Assembly: GCA_002416505.1 (NCBI GenBank)
Contig: DIAM01000021.1
Location: 491,118 to 555,117, forward strand
DNA length: 64,000 nt
Reading direction: 5' to 3'
From: Gammaproteobacteria bacterium UBA5078
Lineage (GTDB): Bacteria; Pseudomonadota; Gammaproteobacteria; Pseudomonadales; Pseudohongiellaceae
Below, piece by piece: positions 27,577-35,813 of this stretch; the stretch's first letter is position 1, and the number at the start of each line of letters is the position of its first letter. The notes beneath the pieces were generated by a model, which made no database searches, was not told the origin of the DNA, and saw only the letters and a list, made by a program, of their open reading frames with translations. The position numbers were made by a program, and so were the translations under genes.

Positions 27577-28305
27577 ATGCGCGTGCCTCGCCTCTACACT
27601 CCACAAGCACTGCGCGGTAACTCCGAGCTTTTGTTAGTGGACGATGCCGCGCATTACATCGCCAAGGTGTTACGACTGCGTGCAGAGGACTACATAAGAG
27701 TCTTCAATGGCAGCGACGGCGAGTATAGCGCGCGCATCATCGCGATCGACAAGAAGTCCGTTACCGCACTGCTAGATTCACGGCTGGAGGGCGGGGCGGA
27801 TCCTAGCCTCGCGATTCACCTCGGCTTGGGCCTGTCGCGTGGCGAGCGCATGGACTATGCGATACAGAAGGCGACCGAGGCGGGCGTCGGCAGCATCACT
27901 CCGCTGCTGACGGAGCGCTGCGAGGTCAAACTCAAGGGCGATCGCATCGATAACCGCATGAGCCATTGGGAGCGAGTAGCGATCAGCGCATGCGAGCAAT
28001 CCGGGCGCTGCGTAGTCCCTACCATCGCGAGCCCGCTCACACTCGCCGAGTGGCTGTCCTTATCGCGAACCGGCGCAAACTTCGTGCTGGATCATCGCGG
28101 CGAGCAGGGCCTAGCGGCCGCACAGAAGCCAGAGGCCGTCACCTTCCTAATAGGTCCCGAAGGCGGGCTGAGCGAAGAAGAAGTAATGCTGGCCAAGGAA
28201 AATGACTTCAAGCTAGTTCGCATAGGCCCACGCGTACTAAGAACCGAAACCGCCCCCATAGTCGCCATTAGCCTCGCCCAACACCTGTGGGGCGATTACC
28301 AATAG
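27577..28305 (+). CDS. rsmE: 16S rRNA m3U1498 methyltransferase RsmE
   Basis: SPOUT-class methyltransferase acting on U1498 of 16S rRNA. 242 residues: PUA-like N-terminal domain (MRVPRLYTPQAL) and a knotted C-terminal domain with FLIGPEGGLSEEEV and the LGPRVLRTETAP-type motif (IGPRVLRTETAPIVAI). The ATG directly follows the metF TAA, implying cotranslation. Confidence 0.96.
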   Translation: MRVPRLYTPQALRGNSELLLVDDAAHYIAKVLRLRAEDYIRVFNGSDGEYSARIIAIDKKSVTALLDSRLEGGADPSLAIHLGLGLSRGERMDYAIQKATEAGVGSITPLLTERCEVKLKGDRIDNRMSHWERVAISACEQSGRCVVPTIASPLTLAEWLSLSRTGANFVLDHRGEQGLAAAQKPEAVTFLIGPEGGLSEEEVMLAKENDFKLVRIGPRVLRTETAPIVAISLAQHLWGDYQ

Positions 28306-28352
28306 CATAGATTGTTTTAATACGTTGTAGCTCCCTACGCTGTTAGTCGAGC

Positions 28353-28464
28353 CGCGCGGTGGGAGGGGAATTGCTGGAGACGCCAAAATGCTCACATCCA
28401 TGTGAAGGCTCGACGTGCGCCGTCCTGGCGCCCGACGCTCCTGCACTTCCCCTCCCACCGCGCG
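28353..28464 (+). repeat. Structured 112-bp intergenic repeat, copy B
   Basis: Perfect 18-bp inverted arms CGCGCGGTGGGAGGGGAA (28353-28370) and its complement (28447-28464) enclose a 76-base core. In the core one reads a 4-bp stem (GGAG/CTCC, core positions 6-9 and 68-71), a CATCCATG hairpin (TCACAT/ATGTGA, 22-27/30-35) and a longer hairpin around GCGCC-GTCCT-GGCGC (41-67). Together they form a three-way-junction shape. Copy C, inverted, has the same core length and shape. It lies in the gap between rsmE and amtB. Confidence 0.85.
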
Positions 28465-28596
28465 ACTCTGGCATTGTGTCTAGTTAGCGATTCTCCTCTC
28501 CGTTCTTCATTGTCACTAGCCGAATTATTTCAGTCTTTAGTGTTAGAGATTGTTACCTATACATTCATTTGTCTAAGGACTGGCACAACGCCAGCG

Positions 28597-28708
28597 TTGT
28601 GTGCCGAGCAAGAGGTTCAAGACCGTCGGGTGCCAGGACGGCACACGTCGAGCCTGTACATGGATGTACGCAGTTTGGCGTGTCTGGAAACTCTTGCTCG
28701 GCACACAA
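28597..28708 (-). repeat. Structured 112-bp intergenic repeat, copy C (inverted)
   Basis: Perfect 18-bp arms TTGTGTGCCGAGCAAGAG (28597-28614) and its complement (28691-28708) enclose another 76-base core. Read on the minus strand the core aligns without gaps to copy B at 62 of 76 positions by hand count. The differences keep pairing: GGAG/CTCC becomes AGAC/GTCT, TCACAT/ATGTGA becomes GTACAT/ATGTAC, and GCGCC/GGCGC becomes GTGCC/GGCAC. The outer arms are unrelated to those of copy B although the same length. Confidence 0.85.
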
Positions 28709-28793
28709 TGCGCACTACGCAGTGACGTCGCAGTTTGCGAAGAGTCTTAACGCACTAGATAAGCACTTCCCAATCGCGTTACTTTGTGAGAAG

Positions 28794-28819
28794 CAAAAAA
28801 AGCGCCCCGAGGGGCGCTT
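28794..28819 (-). terminator. Terminator of the glnK-amtB operon
   Basis: Stem AGCGCCC/GGGCGCT with a CGAG loop. On the minus strand it is followed by a run of T residues. It lies about 50 bases after the amtB stop. Confidence 0.85.
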
Positions 28820-28867
28820 ACGTAAAATTACGTTATATCAAAATGCTTTGTAGTCTTCCTACGGGTA

Positions 28868-30130
28868 TTACTTTGTGAACTCTGGGTAGGCCTCTAAGCC
28901 ACACTCAGATACGTCCACGCCTTGATCTTCTTCCTCTGGAGTAACGCGCAGTCCCATCACCATCTTGATGATGGACCAAACGACGAAGCTCGCTACGAAT
29001 ACCCAGATAAAGATTGTGAGAGCACCAATGATCTGGCCAGAGAAGGACACGCCATCATTAGTGATCGGCACTAGCAACAGGCCCAACAGACCACAGCTAC
29101 CGTGTACGGAGATCGCACCGACCGGATCGTCGATCTTGATCTTGTCGAGGAACACGATGCTGAACACCACTAGCACACCACCGAGCGCACCGAAGATAGT
29201 CGCCTGCAGTGCAGTAGGAGTTGAGGGCTCCGCAGTGATCGCTACGAGACCCGCGAGTGCGCCGTTCAGTGCCATCGTCAGGTCAGCCTTGCCGAACAGG
29301 GCGTGTGCTACCGCTAGCGCGGCAATCAAGCCACCAGCCGCTGCTGCGTTAGTATTCAAGAACACCATCGCCACTGCGTTGGCATTGCCGATGTCGGCGA
29401 GCTTAAGAACCGAGCCGCCGTTGAAACCGAACCAGCCCATCCACAGGATGAAGGTACCGAGTGTTGCTAGCGGCAGGTTTGCACCTGGGATCGCCTTGAT
29501 GCTGCCATCGGCGCCATACTTGCCCTTACGAGCGCCAAGTAGGAGTACGCCAGCCAGTGCCGCTGCCGCGCCGGCCATGTGCACGATGCCCGAGCCCGCG
29601 AAGTCTGAGAAGCCCATGTCGCCAAGAGTGTACATGCCGAATACGGCGTTGCCACCCCAAGTCCAAGAACCTTCCAGAGGATAGATCACACCAGTCATGA
29701 ACACTGCGAAGAGTAGGAATGCCCACAACTTCATGCGCTCGGCAACCGCACCAGAGACGATGGACATTGCCGTGGCAACGAACACTACCTGGAAGAAGAA
29801 GTCAGATGCGCCGGAGTAAACGGAGCCGCCGTCGAAACCTTCCTCTGCTTTCGCTGCGAGGGCGTCCGCAACGAGTGTGTCGCCGCCTTCGATGCCAGTG
29901 AGGAAAATTGTACCGCCGTACATGATTGCGTAACCGCACACCAGATACATGACGCAAGAGATCGCGTAGAGCGCGACGTTCTTGGTTAGAATTTCAGTTG
30001 TGTTCTTAGAACGAACGAGACCGGCCTCTAGCATAGAGAAGCCTGCCGCCATCCACATCACGAGTGCGCCACACACTAGGAAATAGAATGTGTCCATTGC
30101 GTACTGCAGTTGAAAAATTTGGTCTTCCAC
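28868..30130 (-). CDS. amtB: Ammonium transporter
   Basis: Inner-membrane ammonium channel of the Amt/Mep/Rh family with about 11 membrane helices. Signature region SDFAGSGIVHMAGAAAALAG contains the first pore His, and DDPVGAISVHGSCG the second. GTG 30130 was chosen: GGAGG lies five bases upstream and the product then begins with the usual E-D-Q-I-F-Q-L-Q-Y. A TTG at 30142 is also in frame. It follows glnK by a short gap and the two form an operon under the sigma-54 promoter at 30623-30638. GlnK is expected to plug the channel. Confidence 0.95.
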   Translation of the reverse strand: MEDQIFQLQYAMDTFYFLVCGALVMWMAAGFSMLEAGLVRSKNTTEILTKNVALYAISCVMYLVCGYAIMYGGTIFLTGIEGGDTLVADALAAKAEEGFDGGSVYSGASDFFFQVVFVATAMSIVSGAVAERMKLWAFLLFAVFMTGVIYPLEGSWTWGGNAVFGMYTLGDMGFSDFAGSGIVHMAGAAAALAGVLLLGARKGKYGADGSIKAIPGANLPLATLGTFILWMGWFGFNGGSVLKLADIGNANAVAMVFLNTNAAAAGGLIAALAVAHALFGKADLTMALNGALAGLVAITAEPSTPTALQATIFGALGGVLVVFSIVFLDKIKIDDPVGAISVHGSCGLLGLLLVPITNDGVSFSGQIIGALTIFIWVFVASFVVWSIIKMVMGLRVTPEEEDQGVDVSECGLEAYPEFTK

Positions 30131-30216
30131 CTTCACCTCCAAACCAGGACTTGCGTTTTACAGCCTGATTATTTTTAAGTAGTCGTTTGTAGTTTCGATC
30201 ACCAGGATCAGTTTTC

Positions 30217-30555
30217 TTACACGGCCTCTTCGCCAGTCTCACCCGTACGGATACGGATGACTTGCAAAAGGTCAGTTACGAATATCTTGCCGTCGCCAAT
30301 CTTGCCGGTGTTCGCGGCCTTAGTGATTGCCTCGAGGGTTTGATCGAGCAGATCGTCTCCAATCGCTACTTCAATTTTTACCTTAGGTAGAAAATCAACT
30401 ACGTACTCGGCGCCACGATAAAGCTCTGTGTGCCCTTTCTGTCTTCCGAACCCCTTCACTTCAGTTACGGTAATCCCTTGCACACCAATCTCTGATAGTG
30501 CTTCACGGGCATCGTCCAACTTGAAAGGCTTAATTATTGCCGTTACTAATTTCAT
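30217..30555 (-). CDS. glnK: Nitrogen regulatory protein P-II (GlnK)
   Basis: Trimeric signal protein of 112 residues that reports 2-oxoglutarate/ATP and glutamine status. Present are the T loop with uridylylation Tyr51 (LYRGAEYVVDF), the B-loop TGKIGDGKIF and the C-loop RIRTGE. Pairing with amtB identifies it as GlnK rather than GlnB. Promoter and enhancer sites are readable upstream. Confidence 0.96.
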   Translation of the reverse strand: MKLVTAIIKPFKLDDAREALSEIGVQGITVTEVKGFGRQKGHTELYRGAEYVVDFLPKVKIEVAIGDDLLDQTLEAITKAANTGKIGDGKIFVTDLLQVIRIRTGETGEEAV

Positions 30556-30622
30556 AGAATTGCTCCTTACCTATTAATATCTGCTCCGCCGATTCAGTAC
30601 AGATACACCTGAGAATGCTTCA

Positions 30623-30638
30623 TGCACGGGTCGTGCCA
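30623..30638 (-). promoter_or_regulatory. Sigma-54 promoter of glnK-amtB
   Basis: Minus strand TGGCACGACCCGTGCA matches TGGCACG-N4-TTGCW at all but one position, with GG and GC exactly 12 bases apart. The expected transcription start is near 30611, leaving about a 55-base leader before glnK. Confidence 0.85.
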
Positions 30639-30722
30639 TAAAGGCTAATTACTTAAATAACAACGAGATACGTATACTCAATCACATTCTTCCTAGTATT
30701 GACGCATCCCCTAGCTGTAAAG

Positions 30723-30758
30723 CGCACCGTAATGGTGCAATGCACCGCGATATGCACC
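30723..30758. promoter_or_regulatory. NtrC enhancer sites upstream of glnK
   Basis: GCACC-GTAAT-GGTGC (30724-30738) is a perfect NtrC palindrome. It is followed by further TGCACC half-sites at 30741-30746 and 30753-30758. They sit about 110-150 bases upstream of the predicted start, the normal enhancer distance. The rest of the 30556-30901 gap holds only the promoter and the terminator. Confidence 0.82.
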
Positions 30759-30822
30759 AATCACTAACACTCGCGGTTTTAAACCTAGAAACTCCCATCT
30801 AACTTGCTCTAGTCGGGAGGAA

Positions 30823-30857
30823 AAAAGGCCCGCAAACTAAGCGCTTACGGGCCTTTT
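30823..30857 (-). terminator. Terminator after the TorF-family porin gene
   Basis: Ten-base stem AAAAGGCCCG/CGGGCCTTTT. On the minus strand it is followed by further T residues (A6 on plus at 30821). It separates the porin gene from the NtrC/glnK control region. Confidence 0.85.
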
Positions 30858-30901
30858 GAGCGCGCACCTAAATAGCGCAAGCGCGCTTTTTTAGGGCGAT
30901 C

Positions 30902-31585
30902 TTAGAACGACTTGGCGACAGAGAAGACGACAGTGCTGTCGCAATCCGATGAGCCGCCGCAGTTTGCGTCGCTGAGGTCTGTATCAGTAAACATCAAACC
31001 GAAATCGAGGCCAGCGTAAGACTTGCCTAGGGAGATGTTGTACTCGGAGTAGCTGTCCTCTGTGCCCCAAACGTCTTGATCGTAGGTTTGCAGACCGTAG
31101 TGAAGGCCAAGGGAGAAGTCATTGCCTAGGTCGAAGCCATAATCCAGTGTGTAGAACCATGCCTTGCCTACGCCCGCATAGAAGTCATCGGAATAGTTGA
31201 TAGAACCTGACAGGCCGCCATAGCTCAGTACGCCGTAGAATTCGAGGAAGTCATCGCTGCTCATGCCTGGGTAATCGTAGTAGATGAAGCCTACGTCGTA
31301 GCCCACTTCGTCAGTCAGGCTGCCGGAGAAGCCGCCGTAGTAGTCGATCTCGATGCTGTCGTCAAAAGTGATGCTCGATGCCCACGTTCCGACATAGAAA
31401 CCAGACTCACTTGCAAAGTCAAAACCACCCTGGATCGCAGAGCCGCCGCTCGTCTGTGAGACGCCACGGTAGATGTAATCTGAGGTCAGTGCGACGTTGG
31501 CGCTGATCGAGCTTTCCTGAGCCTGAACGGAGAACGCTGCGCTGATCAATCCTGTGGCTAACAGTGCCTGTGTAAATTTCTTCAT
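30902..31585 (-). CDS. TorF-family putative porin (Gcw_chp/TIGR02001 type)
   Basis: Predicted outer-membrane beta-barrel of 227 residues with a signal peptide (MKKFTQALLATGLISAAFSVQA). The mature part starts with SANVALTSDYIYRGVSQT, typical of this family, alternates Tyr/Gly-rich strands, and ends with a C-terminal Phe (VVFSVAKSF). Function in the family is not established. Its location next to glnK-amtB, and a sigma-54 promoter with an NtrC-like site upstream, suggest a role in taking up a nitrogen compound. Confidence 0.85.
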   Translation of the reverse strand: MKKFTQALLATGLISAAFSVQAQESSISANVALTSDYIYRGVSQTSGGSAIQGGFDFASESGFYVGTWASSITFDDSIEIDYYGGFSGSLTDEVGYDVGFIYYDYPGMSSDDFLEFYGVLSYGGLSGSINYSDDFYAGVGKAWFYTLDYGFDLGNDFSLGLHYGLQTYDQDVWGTEDSYSEYNISLGKSYAGLDFGLMFTDTDLSDANCGGSSDCDSTVVFSVAKSF

Positions 31586-31701
31586 TTGTTGTAACTCCTT
31601 GACGTTGTAGTAAAGTTCTAAACCTTGTGGGTTTTAAGTTCCGAGTAAGGCGTGCGTTGTAATTCTCTAGGTCACGCTCCTAAACTGGACATATAGCACT
31701 A

Positions 31702-31717
31702 AGCATAATGCGTGCCT
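31702..31717 (-). promoter_or_regulatory. Sigma-54 promoter of the porin gene
   Basis: Minus strand AGGCACGCATTATGCT matches the sigma-54 consensus with the invariant GG and GC 12 bases apart. It would start transcription near 31691, about 105 bases before the porin ATG. Confidence 0.72.
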
Positions 31718-31837
31718 ATTTTCGGGCACGGGGCAAAATGGCGAATAATTCTATTAATAAACAAATAGATAGGATTAAGTGCCGGCGACTGGGCAGGGCA
31801 GTCATTGAAGGCTCGCGAGAGCTTAAAAACATAAAAC

Positions 31838-31852
31838 GCACCGCTTTGGAGC
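31838..31852. promoter_or_regulatory. NtrC-like site upstream of the porin gene
   Basis: GCACC-GCTTT-GGAGC differs at one base from the NtrC palindrome GCACC-N5-GGTGC. It is about 150 bases upstream of the predicted sigma-54 start. Nothing else was recognised in the 31586-31994 divergent gap. Confidence 0.6.
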
Positions 31853-31994
31853 AAAAATCCCGCGCCTAGCCTCGAGGCCGAAGCAATCGTGCCGCCTAAT
31901 AGTGCGTGGCCACAATGCTGCCAGTGGTTTGTATGGGCTAGAGAGTCAGCTACAATTGCGCAGCACGCCAAGAATCTACTTCCGGACCAAAAAT

Positions 31995-32276
31995 ATGATC
32001 GACAAACGCTTCTTCGAAGAGATAAGCCAACAAATTTCCAAACTCCTGCCTCAGGCAGAGGCCGCCGGCGATGACATCAAGCGCTCGGTGTCATCGGCAT
32101 TGCAGAAGGGCTTCGCGCGCATGGACCTGCTGACTCGCGAGGAGTTCGAGGCACAGCTCGCCGCCCTAAGCAGAGCCGAGCAGAGGATAGAGGCGCTGGA
32201 GAGCGAGCTTGTGCAGCTCGAGAGTCGCATACAAGAGTTGGAGGCCGGCAAGGCTAGCACCCCGAAAACCCGCTAA
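31995..32276 (+). CDS. ubiK: Ubiquinone biosynthesis accessory factor UbiK
   Basis: Small coiled-coil protein (BMFP family, 93 residues) needed for efficient aerobic ubiquinone synthesis, where it works with UbiJ. It starts MIDKRFFEEISQQISKLLPQ and has the basic FARMDLLTREEFEAQ segment followed by a leucine-heptad coiled coil to the end. ATG 31995 gives the family length. The end overlaps the convergent comM stop by four bases. Confidence 0.9.
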   Translation: MIDKRFFEEISQQISKLLPQAEAAGDDIKRSVSSALQKGFARMDLLTREEFEAQLAALSRAEQRIEALESELVQLESRIQELEAGKASTPKTR

Positions 32277-33811
32277 GTCCCCACACTGATTAGGCGCGCA
32301 TGACGCCGGTAGCCGATGGCCTCGGATAGGTCGGCCACGGTGATCGACTCACGGGCCTCTAGATCCGCAATGGTACGCGCGATCTTGAGGATGCGGTGAG
32401 TCGCCCGAGCCGTGAGCAGCAGCTTCTCCACCGCCCTGGCCAACAGCAATTCACTCTCACTGTCTAAGACGCAGTACTCCTCCAGGTCTTGCAGAGCTAG
32501 GTCCTTGTTCAAACGCCCGCAGCGCAGCGCTTGCAACTCTCGGCAGGCTTGCACCTGGGTGCGCAGCTGCGCGCTAGTGCCTGCCGAAGCGCTATGTGCA
32601 GGCGGACGCGCACGCAAGTCCTGATGGGGGACTCGAGGCACCTCGACGATCAGGTCGATGCGATCCAGCAGTGGGCCCGATATCTTCTCGAGATAGCGCT
32701 GCACCCGCTCGGGCGGACACAGGCAGCGGCCCTGCGGGTCGCCGTAATAACCGCAGGGGCAGGGGTTCATCGCCGCCACCAATTGAAAGCGCGCCGGCAA
32801 CTCGAGCCGATAGTTCGCACGACTGATGGTGATGACCCCGGCCTCGAGCGGTTCGCGCAGGGCCTCCAAGACACTGCGCTTGAACTCCGTCAGCTCGTCG
32901 AGGAAGAGCACCCCGCGATGCGCGAGGGTGACCTCCCCCGGATTGGCGCTTACCCCGCCCCCTACTAAGGCGACATTGGTGGCGGTGTGGTGGGGAGCGC
33001 GGAAGCTCGGTTGCCGCCACCGCGATGGGTCAATCGGGAGGCGGGCAATGGACTTGATCGCCGCCGCCTCTAGCGCCGCCCCCTCCTCCAATGGTGGGAG
33101 TAGGCTCGCCAGACTATTGGCGAGCATGGTCTTGCCCGTGCCCGGCGGCCCGATGAGCAGAATATTATGCGCGCCGGCCGCGGCTACCTTTAGCGCGCGC
33201 TTGGCCGCAACCTGGCCCCTGATCTGCTCGAAGCGAGATTCGCCACGCCCTAGCGAGCCATCCAGTGCACCGGGGTCGAAGTCGCATTGCGTCATCCCAC
33301 TGCCACCGACTAGCTGTTGGTGCACGTCTAATAGATGCCCCCCGACCAGCGCCTGCACGCCTCGCACCAATGAGGCCTCTAACTGATTCGCTCTAGGGAG
33401 TAGCAGTATTCGACCTTGAGCGCGCGCGGCGAGCAGCGCCGGCAGCACGCCGTGAATCGGGCGCAGCGCACCGGTAAGGGCCAACTCTCCCAGAATCTCG
33501 AAGCCCGACAGAGCCTGTAGTGGAATCTGACCCGAGGCGGCGAGGATGCTGATGGCGATGGCGAGATCGAAACGCCCGCCGCTCTTGGGCAGGTCGGCGG
33601 GGGCGAGATTGATGGTGATACGCCTGGTTGGGAATTCGAGATTGGCATTGAGGATCGCGCAGCGCACACGCTCGCGACTCTCGCGCACAGCGGTCTCGGG
33701 CAGGCCCACGATGGTCAGGCTCGGCAGGCCATTGGACAGATGAGTCTCCACCGTGACTAGCGGCGCGTCGACACCGATGTTCGCGCGGGTATATACAATA
33801 GCAAGAGACAC
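32273..33811 (-). CDS. comM: ComM/YifB-type Mg-chelatase-like AAA+ ATPase
   Basis: Hexameric helicase of 512 residues that extends branch migration when incoming DNA is integrated during natural transformation in Vibrio and Acinetobacter. Domains: N-terminal Lon-protease-like fold (PAVTVETHLS-type start, GLPETAVRESRERV), AAA+ core with Walker A GPPGTGKT and Walker B LFLDELTEF, zinc-finger Cys motif in NPCPCGYYGDPQGRCLC, and the C-terminal Mg_chelatase helical domain. No competence genes are in the window, so its role here is by homology. Confidence 0.93.
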   Translation of the reverse strand: MSLAIVYTRANIGVDAPLVTVETHLSNGLPSLTIVGLPETAVRESRERVRCAILNANLEFPTRRITINLAPADLPKSGGRFDLAIAISILAASGQIPLQALSGFEILGELALTGALRPIHGVLPALLAARAQGRILLLPRANQLEASLVRGVQALVGGHLLDVHQQLVGGSGMTQCDFDPGALDGSLGRGESRFEQIRGQVAAKRALKVAAAGAHNILLIGPPGTGKTMLANSLASLLPPLEEGAALEAAAIKSIARLPIDPSRWRQPSFRAPHHTATNVALVGGGVSANPGEVTLAHRGVLFLDELTEFKRSVLEALREPLEAGVITISRANYRLELPARFQLVAAMNPCPCGYYGDPQGRCLCPPERVQRYLEKISGPLLDRIDLIVEVPRVPHQDLRARPPAHSASAGTSAQLRTQVQACRELQALRCGRLNKDLALQDLEEYCVLDSESELLLARAVEKLLLTARATHRILKIARTIADLEARESITVADLSEAIGYRRHARLISVGT

Positions 33812-33884
33812 GGTCCAGTCCTTGGGTACGTGAGAGGCTCATACTATTAATAGTGTAGTGCGCCGAATTGCGCCAGCGACTAGC

Positions 33885-35630
33885 TCAGCTAAGCGCGCTG
33901 TTGCGAGAGAGGATCGATTGAATGCGGTGGTCGACGAACTCTTCCTGGTTGAGGAGTTCCTTGATTGCGGCGAAGTTCACGGCCTGGCTGAAGAAGTAGC
34001 CCTGCACCTGATCGCACTTATTAAGGCACAGGAACTCTACCTGTTCGGCGGTCTCCGCGCCCTCGGCGATCACCTGCATATTCAGGCTATGGGCTAGGTT
34101 GATAATCGCCTTGACGATCGTGGCATCGTCCTCATTGCTCGTCACGCTGCCCACAAAGGAGCGGTCGATTTTGAGCGTCGAAATTGGCAGGCGTTGAATG
34201 TGGGCGAAGGAAGAATAGCCAGTGCCAAAGTCGTCGAGTGAGATATCGATGCCCAGCTCATTGAGACGACGTAGACTCTCGTCCACGGCGATGCCCTCGA
34301 TCATCATGGTCGTCTCGGTCAGCTCGAACTCCAGACGCCCCTCGGTGATGCCTTGATTGCCCAGGATATTGGCAACCGTCTGCACGAAGTTGCGATCCTG
34401 AAACTGCTTAAAGGACACGTTCACGGCCAAATGCACCTCGTGATGACCCAGCTCCGCTAAAGCGTTGAGATCGCGACAGGCTTGATGAATTATCCAATAG
34501 CCGAGGGGCACGATGAGCCCACTCTCCTCGGCGACGGAGATAAACTCCGCGGGCAGCAGCAGGCCACGCGTAGGATGGTTCCAACGCACCAGGCCCTCTG
34601 CGCCCACGATCGTGTTGCCATTAATATCGATACGCGGCTGGTAGTACAGCTCGAACTCTTCGTTGCGAACCCCGCGCCGAATCTCGGACTCTAGCTTCAA
34701 TATCTTCTGGACCGCATCGGTCATGTCGCGGGTATAGAATTGGTAGGTACTGCCTTTCTCGCTCTTCGCGATGCGCATCGCGATGTCGGCATTGGCCACC
34801 ATCGCATCGACCGTAATCTCGAGCTCTTTATTGGTGACCACGCCAACGCTGATATTCATGCGGATCGCATGCTGGGCGATCGGAAAGGGCTTGGCCATGG
34901 ATTGAATTATTTTCTCGATGCAGGCACGACACGCACTCTCCACTGACTCGTCGGAATTCTGAAACACTACTGCGAATTCATTGCCCCCTATGCGGGCGAC
35001 ATGTTGCGGCTCGAACAATGCGCCGCGAATGCGCGCGGCGATCAGTTGAATCAGAGCATCGCCTGCGCCTTGGCCATAGGAAGCGTTTACTTTCTTAAAC
35101 TGATCGACATCGATAAGGAGCAATCCAACCGATTCGGGGACCGAGGCATCGGCGAGGATGCGGGCCAGCCGCTCTTTGAAGTCCTGGCGATTACTCAGGC
35201 CAGTAAGCGGGTCGGCATGTAAGGCCTCAATATTGCTAACACTAGGAAGGTTTCGCTCACTGGCATAACTAATGGCGCGACCGATGACCTGGGAGTTAAG
35301 GGTTGAGCGCAACAGGATGTCAGACTCTCCTCGCTTGATCGCGGCGCGGTCTGCATTGGGGGGAAACTGATCACTAATGGCGATGACGGGAATATTAGCT
35401 TGCTGGGATTTCAGCACCTCGAGCAGTGCGCGGGAGACCTCCGGCTTGGAGATGCGACCCCACAGTAAAATCTGGAAGCTAGACACTTGCGTAGCCCAAA
35501 GCGCTTGGACATCCGCCTGGCACCAAGTTAATTGGTGAGGCGATCGTTCAATGTCTTTTAAAAGACGCTCTATCAACCGAAATTCGGCGTCATGTTCTGC
35601 GATAAGCAGTATTCGCACTACGTGCTCCAC
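33885..35630 (-). CDS. GGDEF/EAL protein with pseudo-receiver domain (ProE-like position)
   Basis: 581 residues. The N terminus (1-120) has a receiver-like fold but Trp where the phosphoacceptor Asp would be (ILLWGRI), so it is probably not phosphorylated. The GGDEF domain (about 135-300) reads GGNEF (215-219), which removes a metal-binding Asp and predicts no cyclase activity. The EAL domain (about 315-570) reads EGL (345-347) but keeps LDDFGTGYSSF, KIDRSFV and AEGAE, so c-di-GMP phosphodiesterase activity is likely. It is cytoplasmic, with no membrane helix. Neighbouring rep and comM match the Pseudomonas setting of the phosphodiesterase ProE. Confidence 0.87.
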   Translation of the reverse strand: MEHVVRILLIAEHDAEFRLIERLLKDIERSPHQLTWCQADVQALWATQVSSFQILLWGRISKPEVSRALLEVLKSQQANIPVIAISDQFPPNADRAAIKRGESDILLRSTLNSQVIGRAISYASERNLPSVSNIEALHADPLTGLSNRQDFKERLARILADASVPESVGLLLIDVDQFKKVNASYGQGAGDALIQLIAARIRGALFEPQHVARIGGNEFAVVFQNSDESVESACRACIEKIIQSMAKPFPIAQHAIRMNISVGVVTNKELEITVDAMVANADIAMRIAKSEKGSTYQFYTRDMTDAVQKILKLESEIRRGVRNEEFELYYQPRIDINGNTIVGAEGLVRWNHPTRGLLLPAEFISVAEESGLIVPLGYWIIHQACRDLNALAELGHHEVHLAVNVSFKQFQDRNFVQTVANILGNQGITEGRLEFELTETTMMIEGIAVDESLRRLNELGIDISLDDFGTGYSSFAHIQRLPISTLKIDRSFVGSVTSNEDDATIVKAIINLAHSLNMQVIAEGAETAEQVEFLCLNKCDQVQGYFFSQAVNFAAIKELLNQEEFVDHRIQSILSRNSALS

Positions 35631-35792
35631 GATTTAACAATACGAGTATTGTTATCGGCACTACTGAACGATTTCTTCAATCGAAAGACAGAAATAAGCA
35701 ATGTTTCTGCAGTTTCGAAATAATCTCAAACAGGTCAAGGCATGAAGCGTTGCCTTGTATATAATAGAGAACACCTCAACCCATTACCAGCA

Positions 35793-35813
35793 ATGAAGAA
35801 AATCGACTCCTAA
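35793..35813 (+). other. Six-codon reading frame abutting rep
   Basis: ATG-AAG-AAA-ATC-GAC-TCC-TAA ends directly against the rep GTG start, which has no clear Shine-Dalgarno of its own. It could couple rep translation to a tiny leader, or be chance. Support is weak. Confidence 0.2.

Noticed and set aside
28353..28708. Integron attC sites as an explanation of the long inverted repeats
   Set aside because: attC sites have conserved outer core sites and variable centres. Here the centre is conserved and the arms vary, and no integrase or cassette is present.
28402..28853. Open frames across the two 112-bp repeats
   Set aside because: They run through the hairpin arms and show no protein-like composition; the DNA structure explains the sequence.
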